From positions 1 through 16,137 of the forward strand of contig CAYXFZ010000057.1 of the NCBI GenBank assembly GCA_964464385.1: a stretch of DNA of 16,137 nt, read 5' to 3'. Below the pieces are notes generated by a model. That model was not told the origin of the DNA. It was given only the letters and a program-made list of their open reading frames with translations, and did no database searches. This DNA comes from CAYXFZ01 sp964464385. Lineage in GTDB: Bacteria > Planctomycetota > UBA1135. The position numbers and the translations under genes were made by a program. The first letter of the stretch is position 1; each line of letters opens with the position of its first letter. Positions 7,583 to 14,272 of the stretch are shown in pieces.

Positions 7583-8436
7583 CAGCGACGCCCAGCAGGA
7601 GGGGAAAAGAGGCCGGGCATCCATGAAGGCAGGGAGCTCAAGGCCTCAGTGTCCGTCCAATCGAAGCGAAGTGGAGTCACCGTGATCCAACCCTCTTGCC
7701 AAGCGGCCGTGTCCGTATCCTCGGCGGCCTGGTGGCTTGGCGAAAAAGAAGCACGGACCCGGTCACCCGATGTGGTGGACCAGTCATGAATCCGGAGGTA
7801 GGAACCACCCATGCGAGCGGCCCGCACTCCGCGAATGGGCGCGAGGGTGCTTGGAACATTGATGGACCAGCAAATCCCCGGAGGCGGCCCTTGCTGCCAA
7901 AGAGAATCCACAAATTTGGCGGCCCAGCGTGCCGCGAAACCAAAATCCGGGTCGGAAGAGTCCTGGGAGACGGCCACCGAAGGAATGCCGTGGTAATTCC
8001 CCTCCATGGCGGCGCCGATGGTGCCCGAGTAATGCGCGACCAAGCCCACGTTGGCGCCTCGGTTGACTCCGGAGACGACCAAATCAAATGGTTTTTCCGC
8101 ACCTAGACGAAGCAGGCCATAAGAAGTCGCGTCTGAGGGCATTCCCGAGATCGAGCAGGCATAGGAAGCCCCCTTGATTTTGTGGTCGAGGACAGTCAGG
8201 GTCTTGGAAAAGGCAACCGATGAGTGGCTGGAGCCGGAGCGATTTCCGTCCGGTGCGCAAACGACGACCTCGCCGATATGAGAGAGTTCCAGGGCGAGGG
8301 CGGCGATTCCGGGAGCGTCAATACCATCGTCGTTGACAACAAGAATGCGGGGAGGTTTCGGTGGGGCCGAAAGTGGCCCGGGAAGGGAACATCCGCCAAG
8401 AGCCAAAACCAAGAGCCAAGCCGAAGGAGAGGACAT
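7582..8436 (-). CDS. surE: SurE-family 5'/3'-nucleotidase (survival protein), predicted lipoprotein
   Basis: 284 residues of SurE-type phosphatase, a metal-dependent nucleoside monophosphate and polyphosphate hydrolase. Diagnostic motifs: ILVVNDDGIDAPGI (31-44, metal ligands D36/D37), APDGNRSGSSHS (61-72), SGMPSDATSYGL (98-109), VVSGVNRGANVG (120-131, N125) and HYSGTIGAAMEG (135-146). Unusually for SurE, which is normally cytoplasmic, the ATG at 8436-8434 gives MSSPSAWLLVLALGGC, a short hydrophobic segment ending in a lipobox with C16. Export and lipidation therefore look likely, pointing to work in the periplasm or at the outer surface. The frame is open upstream to 8637 but that stretch overlaps the sulfatase gene and looks non-coding. 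It sits 20 nt after the sulfatase stop, and its stop overlaps the transporter start, so it is probably translationally coupled. The family is certain; localisation is inferred. Confidence 0.9.
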   Translation of the reverse strand: MSSPSAWLLVLALGGCSLPGPLSAPPKPPRILVVNDDGIDAPGIAALALELSHIGEVVVCAPDGNRSGSSHSSVAFSKTLTVLDHKIKGASYACSISGMPSDATSYGLLRLGAEKPFDLVVSGVNRGANVGLVAHYSGTIGAAMEGNYHGIPSVAVSQDSSDPDFGFAARWAAKFVDSLWQQGPPPGICWSINVPSTLAPIRGVRAARMGGSYLRIHDWSTTSGDRVRASFSPSHQAAEDTDTAAWQEGWITVTPLRFDWTDTEALSSLPSWMPGLFSPPAGRR

Positions 8437-8456
8437 GGCTGGAAAGGATAAAGGAA

Positions 8457-9782
8457 TCAGCCACCGATTCCAGGGGATCGAGCGGGTTGCGCGTCCAAAA
8501 TAATTTGGCATTGGATCCGGGCCGCTAGCACCTTGGGCAGGGTGGAGTTTTGCAGGTCCTTGGTTTCGAGAGGATCCCAGAGGATGTGGAAAAAGCGGCC
8601 GTCGGCGTAGAGCTTCCATTGTTTGGTCACCAGCCACCGAACTTCTTGGCTAGGGTCAGACGGAATGGGAATCGGCCAATAGTATTGATAGATCCAGTCG
8701 CGAGAAAATCCAGGCAATCCCCGCAATTGGGGAAGAAAACTCCTGCCATCTAGGTCGAGTTCCTCGCTGTCTAAATTCGCGGCATCCAGAAGAGTTGGGA
8801 AGAAATCGGCGTAATCAATCAAGTCGGAACATACCGTTCTAGCGGGGATCGTGCCCTTCATGGAGGCAAGGACGGGCATGCGAAGGCCAGGTTCCAAGGT
8901 GAGCCCTTTGGTTCCAGGAACGCTTGGGTAGTTCAAAAAGTCCGAGCGGATGCCACCGTTTGTGCCATTGTCGGTGCAAAAAATGAGCAGGGTGTTTTTT
9001 TCAATGCCGTGGCTGCGGAGCCGAGCCATGACCTTGCCCACCATGGCATCCATGTAGGTCATCATGGCCGGGAAAATATCATTGGCTGAAGTACCACTGC
9101 CCTGATAACCCGGAGGGGGATCAAATGGGGCGTGGGCCAAGGCCATAGGATAATAAATCAGGAATGGATGGGTCGCGTTGCGGTCAATAAAGTCGAGGAC
9201 GAACTGATTGAAGACATCCGGGCCGTACTGACCCGTGAGAACTGTCGGTGGCGAGTTGTGAGTTTCAATCGTGGGATCCCAGTAGCGTCCACCAATATCG
9301 GAGACGAACCACATGCACCATTCGTCAAATCCTGCTTGGGTGGGGTGCAATCCTTGAAAGGCAAGTTGGTTTAGGCCTGGACCCCCATGAAGTTGCCATT
9401 TTCCGGCGCCACAAGTGGCATAGCCCGCGCTCTGAAACAGCTGAGGAAAAACAGTCTCCGTTGGATTCAAATAGGTGGAGGTTACGTAGTTGCGGGCATT
9501 ACTGCGGCCGGTCAGCACCTTGGATCGCGTGGGTGTGCAGAGCGGCTGGGCATAGGCGCGGTCGAAGCGCATGCCGCTGGCTGCCAGAAGATCCAGATTG
9601 GGAGTGTCGTAACTACTCCCGCCGTAAGCACGCATCGTTTCCATGCCGATGTCGTCGGCCAAAATGAAAATGATGTTGGGCTGGACGGCCCCGGATGCAC
9701 CGGTGCCGTCACCAACGAGGGGATTCGTCAGGAGGGGGAGGAAGGCTGCTAACAGCACCGTTCCATTGGAACAGAAAAGCAC
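8457..9782 (-). CDS. Secreted sulfatase (formylglycine-type, type I)
   Basis: 441 residues from a GTG at 9782-9780; hydrolyses sulfate esters, probably on a glycan or sugar. The signature C-x-P-x-R is C82-T-P-T-R86, followed by SKVLTGR; the cysteine would be oxidised to formylglycine by an enzyme not in this window. Calcium ligands are D43/D44 (IIFILADDIG) and the TDNG motif in the later half, and GAGKWQLHG carries the active-site Lys. Residues 1-24 form a signal peptide (MLFCSNGTVLLAAFLPLLTN). The GTG start is chosen over an in-frame start at 9929 because it begins the signal peptide, lies 11 nt after the oxidoreductase stop, and follows a GGTGG Shine-Dalgarno-like element. Length is at the low end for type I sulfatases. 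Second gene of the minus-strand operon. Confidence 0.92.
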   Translation of the reverse strand: MLFCSNGTVLLAAFLPLLTNPLVGDGTGASGAVQPNIIFILADDIGMETMRAYGGSSYDTPNLDLLAASGMRFDRAYAQPLCTPTRSKVLTGRSNARNYVTSTYLNPTETVFPQLFQSAGYATCGAGKWQLHGGPGLNQLAFQGLHPTQAGFDEWCMWFVSDIGGRYWDPTIETHNSPPTVLTGQYGPDVFNQFVLDFIDRNATHPFLIYYPMALAHAPFDPPPGYQGSGTSANDIFPAMMTYMDAMVGKVMARLRSHGIEKNTLLIFCTDNGTNGGIRSDFLNYPSVPGTKGLTLEPGLRMPVLASMKGTIPARTVCSDLIDYADFFPTLLDAANLDSEELDLDGRSFLPQLRGLPGFSRDWIYQYYWPIPIPSDPSQEVRWLVTKQWKLYADGRFFHILWDPLETKDLQNSTLPKVLAARIQCQIILDAQPARSPGIGG

Positions 9783-9793
9783 GATTTCGCCAC

Positions 9794-10894
9794 CTAATTC
9801 AGGAGGACGCGTTGGCCATCCTGGGCCGATTCGTAGGCTGCAGTCAAGATTCGCATGACTTCCAGTCCGACCTCTCCATTTGCGAGCGGTTTTTGGCCAT
9901 TTTGAAGGTCTTGGGCGAAGGCGGCGCACATGCCGAGATGGCCGGAAGACCAGTCTTCATTGGGCAAGGGCGTGCTCCAACCTGCTTGCGTGCCAGCTTT
10001 TTCCATGAGTTCATCCTCTCCAAAAGCACCATCTTCTCCGGCCCAGGAACGTAAAAGGTCGTGCGGGGAAAGATTGCACTGGTGCATCGAGTTGGAGGCA
10101 CGAATTTCTAAGTGGCTTTGCATGCCGCCCAAGGAATTGTCCGAACCGTGGGCAATGCCGCGACTGCCGTCCTCAAAATGAAGGATGGCGAGGCCCCAGT
10201 CTTCGACTTCGGCGGATCGGCGCATGCATTCCGCAGTCACGGCCTGCACCCGAGTCGGTTTGCCGTGGCGTTGGATTCCTTCTTGGTGCTTCCACTGCAC
10301 CATGGCTCCGATGGGGTGGACCGCCAAACGCAAAAGGGCTCCGCCCCCGGTGTCCTTCCAGGAACTCGAGTGGGCGGAGTGGGATCCGGAATGGGCCTCC
10401 CAGCCGTACATTTCCAAGGCAATGCCCTCCGAAAGGGAGTGCAGGTCGGCGGCGCGGCGAATGGAAGGAGCATAAATCCAGTTTTCGGCGTAACACAATT
10501 CCACGCCTGCGGTTTGGCAGGCTTCCAGCATGGCCTGAGCGTCGGGCACTGGATCACCGGGTTGGTCCGCGGATTTGCCAGGGAAACCAACCAATGGCTT
10601 GGTGCAGATCACATGCTTGCCAGCTGCTGCGGCCCTTTCCGTCAGCGAGCGGTGCGCGGCATTGGGCACGCAAAGGTCCACCACTTGAATGTCCTCGCGC
10701 GCGAAAAGGGCATCGGCTGAGGTGTCGGCCGAAGGGATGCCGTGCTCTTGAGCAAAGGAAGTTGCCGCATCGGCCCGGGAGGAGGCCACGGCAAGGAGGT
10801 CAGCTCCTGGAATTTTGGCCCAACACCGCACCCGCGTCTGAGCCAAGAATCCAGCTCCGACCAAACCTATTCCCAAGCTGGGTTTCGAGGACAT
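9794..10894 (-). CDS. Gfo/Idh/MocA family NAD(P)-dependent oxidoreductase
   Basis: 366 residues, cytoplasmic sugar or cyclitol dehydrogenase type. The Rossmann fold starts at residues 8-18 (GIGLVGAGFLA), with VVDLCVPNAAH (71-81) and GKHVICTKP (92-100), where K99-P100 replace the usual EKP as TKP. The second domain has GGGALLRLAVHPIGAM: the catalytic-region His is kept, but both Asp residues of the common DxGxHxxD pattern are absent, which marks a particular subgroup rather than a clear loss of function. Substrate unknown. The ATG at 10894-10892 is preferred over a GTG at 10903 because it limits overlap with the divergent kinase gene. First gene of a four-gene minus-strand operon (sulfatase, SurE, SLC13 permease follow). 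Its context suggests oxidation of a sugar released by desulfation. Confidence 0.88.
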   Translation of the reverse strand: MSSKPSLGIGLVGAGFLAQTRVRCWAKIPGADLLAVASSRADAATSFAQEHGIPSADTSADALFAREDIQVVDLCVPNAAHRSLTERAAAAGKHVICTKPLVGFPGKSADQPGDPVPDAQAMLEACQTAGVELCYAENWIYAPSIRRAADLHSLSEGIALEMYGWEAHSGSHSAHSSSWKDTGGGALLRLAVHPIGAMVQWKHQEGIQRHGKPTRVQAVTAECMRRSAEVEDWGLAILHFEDGSRGIAHGSDNSLGGMQSHLEIRASNSMHQCNLSPHDLLRSWAGEDGAFGEDELMEKAGTQAGWSTPLPNEDWSSGHLGMCAAFAQDLQNGQKPLANGEVGLEVMRILTAAYESAQDGQRVLLN

Positions 10895-10896
10895 GA

Positions 10897-11808
10897 ATGC
10901 CACGTCCGTATTCTAAGAGGGCGATGCAGACCGCTTCGGCTCTCGCTTTGCCGCGCGTCGGCTTGTTGGGGAATCCTTCCGATCTCTACGGCGGTCGGGG
11001 AATGGGTTTCCCGGTGTGGAATTGGCGTGCCAAAGTCACCCTGACACCCGGTGCTCGGGCAGACGAAGAAATCCCACTCTTGCAGGCGGCGCGGGCCGTG
11101 TTCTTGGGCCTTCATCCCGAGGTCGAGGCCTTTTCTTTGGCTTTTCAATCCAATATTCCTAGCCAGGCTGGCTTGGCCGGTTCCAGTGCCATCGTGATGG
11201 CGGCCCTGCGGGCCATGCTTCAAGGACACGATTTGAAATGGTCCTGGCGTGAGTTGGCCGACGCCACTTTGGCGGCCGAACGCGACCATCTCGGGATTTT
11301 GGGAGGCCCAATGGATCGGTGGATTCAGGCTCAAGAACATTTTCTTTGGATGGATTTCGCGACCGAAGAGACGGAGCCCTTGTCCCTCCAACGATTGCCC
11401 AGCTTGCGGATTTTACTTCCTGCCGAGCCGGGCCAGCCCAGCGGCTCAGTCCACGCACCCATCATGGAACGGTGGCGCAATGGGGATGTTGCAGTGCAGA
11501 AGGTCATGGGTGCCTACCCAAGCCCCGTGGATGAGGGTCGTGCTGCACTACTTGCCGGCGATTTTGTGGCCTTTGCGAAATGCATGGACCGCAACTTTGA
11601 CTTGCGTGCCTCCTTGTTCCCTATCCAAGAGCAAGATCAAAGCATGATTGCTCTTTGCCGTCGGCATGGCGCAGCCGCCAAATTCTGCGGGTCCGGTGGG
11701 TCCGTTCTTGCCATGCTCGCGGCCAAGGAATGGCAAGATTTGGAGACCGAGGCCAAGCAGGCCGGCATTGCCGTTCTGGAACTTCAGTTGACCTCGGAGG
11801 CAACTTGA
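10897..11808 (+). CDS. GHMP-family sugar kinase, glucuronokinase-like
   Basis: 303 residues; predicted to phosphorylate a sugar or uronic acid at C1 with ATP. GHMP features: N-terminal RVGLLGNPSDLYGG (20-33), the P-loop-like IPSQAGLAGSSA (87-98), GGPMDR (136-141, catalytic Asp) and the C-terminal GAAAKFCGSGGSVLAM (258-273). The RVGLLGNPSD start, MDRNFDLR (230-237) and GAAAKF-GSGG end are strikingly like plant glucuronokinase (D-glucuronate to glucuronate 1-phosphate). The exact substrate in this bacterium is inferred. Two starts are possible: ATG 10897, with GAGG 6 nt upstream, and ATG 10924, with AGAGG only 3 nt upstream. I give the first. Either way the gene starts within 30 nt of the divergent oxidoreductase start. 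Its stop overlaps the start of the nucleotidyltransferase gene. Confidence 0.88.
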   Translation: MPRPYSKRAMQTASALALPRVGLLGNPSDLYGGRGMGFPVWNWRAKVTLTPGARADEEIPLLQAARAVFLGLHPEVEAFSLAFQSNIPSQAGLAGSSAIVMAALRAMLQGHDLKWSWRELADATLAAERDHLGILGGPMDRWIQAQEHFLWMDFATEETEPLSLQRLPSLRILLPAEPGQPSGSVHAPIMERWRNGDVAVQKVMGAYPSPVDEGRAALLAGDFVAFAKCMDRNFDLRASLFPIQEQDQSMIALCRRHGAAAKFCGSGGSVLAMLAAKEWQDLETEAKQAGIAVLELQLTSEAT

Positions 11809-12581
11809 ACTTGGCTCTTCTTGGTGCGGGCTTTGCTACGCGGATGTATCCGCTTACCCGAGATCGGCCCAAGCCATTGTTGGAAATTCACGGACAAACT
11901 TTGCTCACGCGATTGTTGCGGCAAGCTTGGACGACCGGGGTTGTGGAGCATGCCGCCGTGGTTGTGAATGCCCGATTTCAGGCCGAGTTTGAACGTTGGG
12001 CGGCGAGTCAGTCGGTCTCGGTGCAAGTCGTGGCCAACGAAGCCCAGGAACCAGAGCAAGCCCCCGGGGCGCTAGCGGATCTGCAATTGTTGTTGGAGCG
12101 GGGCTTTTCTGCCGTAGCCCGGCGACCTTGGATGGTGCTTGCCGGCGACAATTTGTTGGACTTCTCGCTGGCCGATGCGGTTGCCCTGCACGCTGAGGAT
12201 TTGGAAACTCCCTTGTTCCTTGTCCGGGAAATCGTAGGCGAGGTGTCACCCGGCCGTTATTCCGAAGTGTTGCTGGATGCTAACGATCGCATCACTCGGA
12301 TTCGGGAAAAACCAAGGGATCCGGCTTCTCCCTATTCCGCCATTGGGGCCTACCTGTTGCCGCAAGATCTCCCTGAGTTGTTGCGCCGCTACTTAGCAGA
12401 AGGAGGGGAACCCGATGCCCCCGGCCATCTGATGGCTTGGTTGGTGCAAGAGCGCGGAGGCCGGGCTTGGCGGATCCCTGCGGGGTCTTGGTGGGACATC
12501 GGCAACTTGGAGACTTACCAAGAGGCCACCCATGCCCAACTCAAGAATCGAACCGCCACCGAACCGGGAAATCCCGGTTGA
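11805..12581 (+). CDS. Sugar-1-phosphate nucleotidyltransferase (NTP_transferase domain)
   Basis: 258 residues, a single GT-A-like NTP_transferase domain that joins a sugar 1-phosphate to an NMP with release of pyrophosphate. Signature: ALLGAGFATRMYPLT (4-18) then RPKPLLEI (21-28), the nucleotide and pyrophosphate loop; LAGDNLLDF (112-120) with the metal-binding Asp; REKP in the middle; and WWDIGNLETY near the end. The frame is open upstream inside the kinase gene, but homology begins at the TTG of 11805 (or the TTG at 11811). GGAGG at 11796-11800 is well placed for either, and the TTG overlaps the kinase stop as TTGA. This coupling to a 1-kinase implies that the two act in sequence: sugar to sugar 1-phosphate to NDP-sugar. 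Base and sugar specificity cannot be read from the sequence. The 3' end overlaps the convergent DUF885 gene by 41 nt. Confidence 0.88.
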   Translation: MNLALLGAGFATRMYPLTRDRPKPLLEIHGQTLLTRLLRQAWTTGVVEHAAVVVNARFQAEFERWAASQSVSVQVVANEAQEPEQAPGALADLQLLLERGFSAVARRPWMVLAGDNLLDFSLADAVALHAEDLETPLFLVREIVGEVSPGRYSEVLLDANDRITRIREKPRDPASPYSAIGAYLLPQDLPELLRRYLAEGGEPDAPGHLMAWLVQERGGRAWRIPAGSWWDIGNLETYQEATHAQLKNRTATEPGNPG

Positions 12582-14247
12582 GGGGCTGATCGTCAAGGGC
12601 GGCGCGGAGAAACTCGATCGGGATGGGGCCCTGGCGCAGGACGGCGTCATGGAATTGACGATCGGTCCAGTTACCGTTTTGCACGAGTTCTTGGTGCAGG
12701 GCGCGGATTTGCAGCCCGCCCAACATGTAAGCGCACTGATAGAGGGGACCGTAGCCGCCCTGAATGGAACGCCGCACCTCCGCCTCGGCGTTTTTACGCT
12801 CATGGCCGACATTTTCGACCAGGAAGTCCACGCATTCCTCGGCGCTCCAAATGCCCAAATGGAAATTGAGGGAAAAGAGAATGCGGGCACAGCGGTGGGA
12901 ACGCCAGAACAACATGCCGATCTTTTCCTCGGGAGTTTGCGGAAACTCCAGATCCCAAAGCCGCAATTCCCAGTAAAGGGCCCAACCTTCAATGGAAAAC
13001 GGTGTGGAAAACATGCGGCGATGGGGGTTCCAGCGCTTGGACATATAACCCTGCAGGTGGTGGCCGGGGATCAATTCGTGGTGCACCGTGGCATTGGAAT
13101 AGGGTTGGTTGTTGCCACGCATGGATTGGAGTTTGGCTTCATGATCCATGCTGTCGGTGGGGAAGGAGACCGAAATGACTTCGCCACCGGTGAAATAGGG
13201 GCTGAACTTTTGTCGCTCCGGGGACATCATTTCCATTCGCCAAGATTCCTTGGCCAAGTCTGGGATAGTGAGGAGTTGGCGATCTTCCAGGAATTGGATC
13301 GCTTTGTCGGACAACTCCAAAATTAAGGCGGGCTGTTCCCCGGGGGCGACATGCAGTTTTTTGGCGGAGGCTTGGGCTGCTTTCCAGTCCTTGTCCAAGC
13401 CAAGTTGGGTGGCGGCTTCTTCCCGGCGGGCATTGCACCAAGCGAATTCGCGCTCGGCAATGTCGATGAGTTCGGCCGGGGAATAGGGGATTCGCTCAAA
13501 GGCCAGTTCTTGCAACAACGCATCTTCTCCAATCGGGTCTCCAAGGAGAAGATCTTTGTCGTCCAAGTCAATCCCGGCCAGATCTTTTTGCAAAAACTTG
13601 CCATAATCTTTCAATTCCTTTTCCAAGTCTTCCCAAGGTTTGGCACACCACCAAGTAAACAGGGGGTCGTAGCCGGAACGAAATTGAAACCAGCTACCGA
13701 GGGACTGGCGAAGAGTACCGAGCTTTTGGGCGGCACGACGCGCCACGGTGGCCTCGGACTTTTTGTCTTCTTCCTGCCAAACCTTTCTTGTTTCTTGGAG
13801 GGCGGCGGAAGCCTCATGGAGTACCGTAGCGCAGGATTCGGCCGAAGGAAACTTTCGCTGGGCCCGGTCTTCCACCAGGACGACCAGCGGGGCCAGGAAG
13901 GGGATGAGTTCGGCCGCTTCTTCTTCACGAAATCGTGTGGTGGCAAGCTGGTCAAGATCGTGCTGAACTCGATGGCGCAGGAGTAGCCAGTCCACTTGCC
14001 AAGGCCGGGGCAAGGAATCGAAATCCACGGTATCCAAACGGCTGAGCCAGGATTCGTGCAGAGTTTGCAATCGGCGGAGGCGAGCTTCCGAAAATGGAAA
14101 CGGCAGGAGGCGGTTGAGCGCACCTCGGTCCTGCTCGTATTGGGCGCAAAGTTCAGGCAGGCTGGGAGGGGCCAAGGCGATTTCCTGTCCGCGGGTTAGT
14201 GCAGTCGCCATTCCCAGGACAATCAGGATTCTGGAGGGGAGAATCAT
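12541..14247 (-). CDS. Secreted DUF885 family protein (putative zinc carboxypeptidase-like hydrolase)
   Basis: 568 residues. A signal peptide (MILPSRILIVLGMATALTRG, about 1-20) points to export. The family hallmarks are HHELIPGHH at 389-397, a variant zinc-binding HExxxxH, and SIEGWALYWE at 418-427, which supplies a downstream Glu. GGYGPLYQCAYMLGG (497-511) is another conserved block of this family. DUF885 proteins are mostly uncharacterised; the motif layout suggests a thermolysin/M32-like metallohydrolase, and peptidase activity is plausible but not shown. Length matches the usual 550-600. The ATG is preceded by AGGA 7 nt upstream and lies 25 nt after the stop of the sulfatase gene, so the two are probably cotranscribed. 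Its 3' end overlaps the convergent nucleotidyltransferase. Confidence 0.88.
   Translation of the reverse strand: MILPSRILIVLGMATALTRGQEIALAPPSLPELCAQYEQDRGALNRLLPFPFSEARLRRLQTLHESWLSRLDTVDFDSLPRPWQVDWLLLRHRVQHDLDQLATTRFREEEAAELIPFLAPLVVLVEDRAQRKFPSAESCATVLHEASAALQETRKVWQEEDKKSEATVARRAAQKLGTLRQSLGSWFQFRSGYDPLFTWWCAKPWEDLEKELKDYGKFLQKDLAGIDLDDKDLLLGDPIGEDALLQELAFERIPYSPAELIDIAEREFAWCNARREEAATQLGLDKDWKAAQASAKKLHVAPGEQPALILELSDKAIQFLEDRQLLTIPDLAKESWRMEMMSPERQKFSPYFTGGEVISVSFPTDSMDHEAKLQSMRGNNQPYSNATVHHELIPGHHLQGYMSKRWNPHRRMFSTPFSIEGWALYWELRLWDLEFPQTPEEKIGMLFWRSHRCARILFSLNFHLGIWSAEECVDFLVENVGHERKNAEAEVRRSIQGGYGPLYQCAYMLGGLQIRALHQELVQNGNWTDRQFHDAVLRQGPIPIEFLRAALDDQPLNRDFPVRWRFDS
12562..12579. terminator. 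Stem-loop inside the convergent gene overlap
   Basis: AACCGGG-AAAT-CCCGGTT is a perfect 7-bp inverted repeat with a 4-nt loop, ending at the nucleotidyltransferase stop codon and 19 nt before the DUF885 stop. Being symmetric, it could act on both converging transcripts. No T tract follows in either direction, so intrinsic termination is uncertain; it is translated in both genes. Confidence 0.35.
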
Positions 14248-14272
14248 GGCGAGATCCTAGCCGGGCGGAACT

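Noticed and set aside
8437..8637. 67-residue N-terminal extension of SurE
   Set aside because: It overlaps the end of the sulfatase gene and would bury the lipoprotein signal that starts at 8436.
10112..10720. 202-residue open frame on the plus strand
   Set aside because: It is antisense to the Gfo/Idh/MocA gene with its NAD-binding motif; no recognisable domain.
11655..11804. N-terminal extension of the nucleotidyltransferase inside the kinase gene
   Set aside because: The extra 50 residues have no similarity to the family, and the nucleotide loop begins directly after the TTG at 11805, which has its own Shine-Dalgarno.
12532..13326. 264-residue open frame on the plus strand
   Set aside because: It is antisense to the DUF885 gene, whose zinc motif and conserved blocks are on the minus strand.
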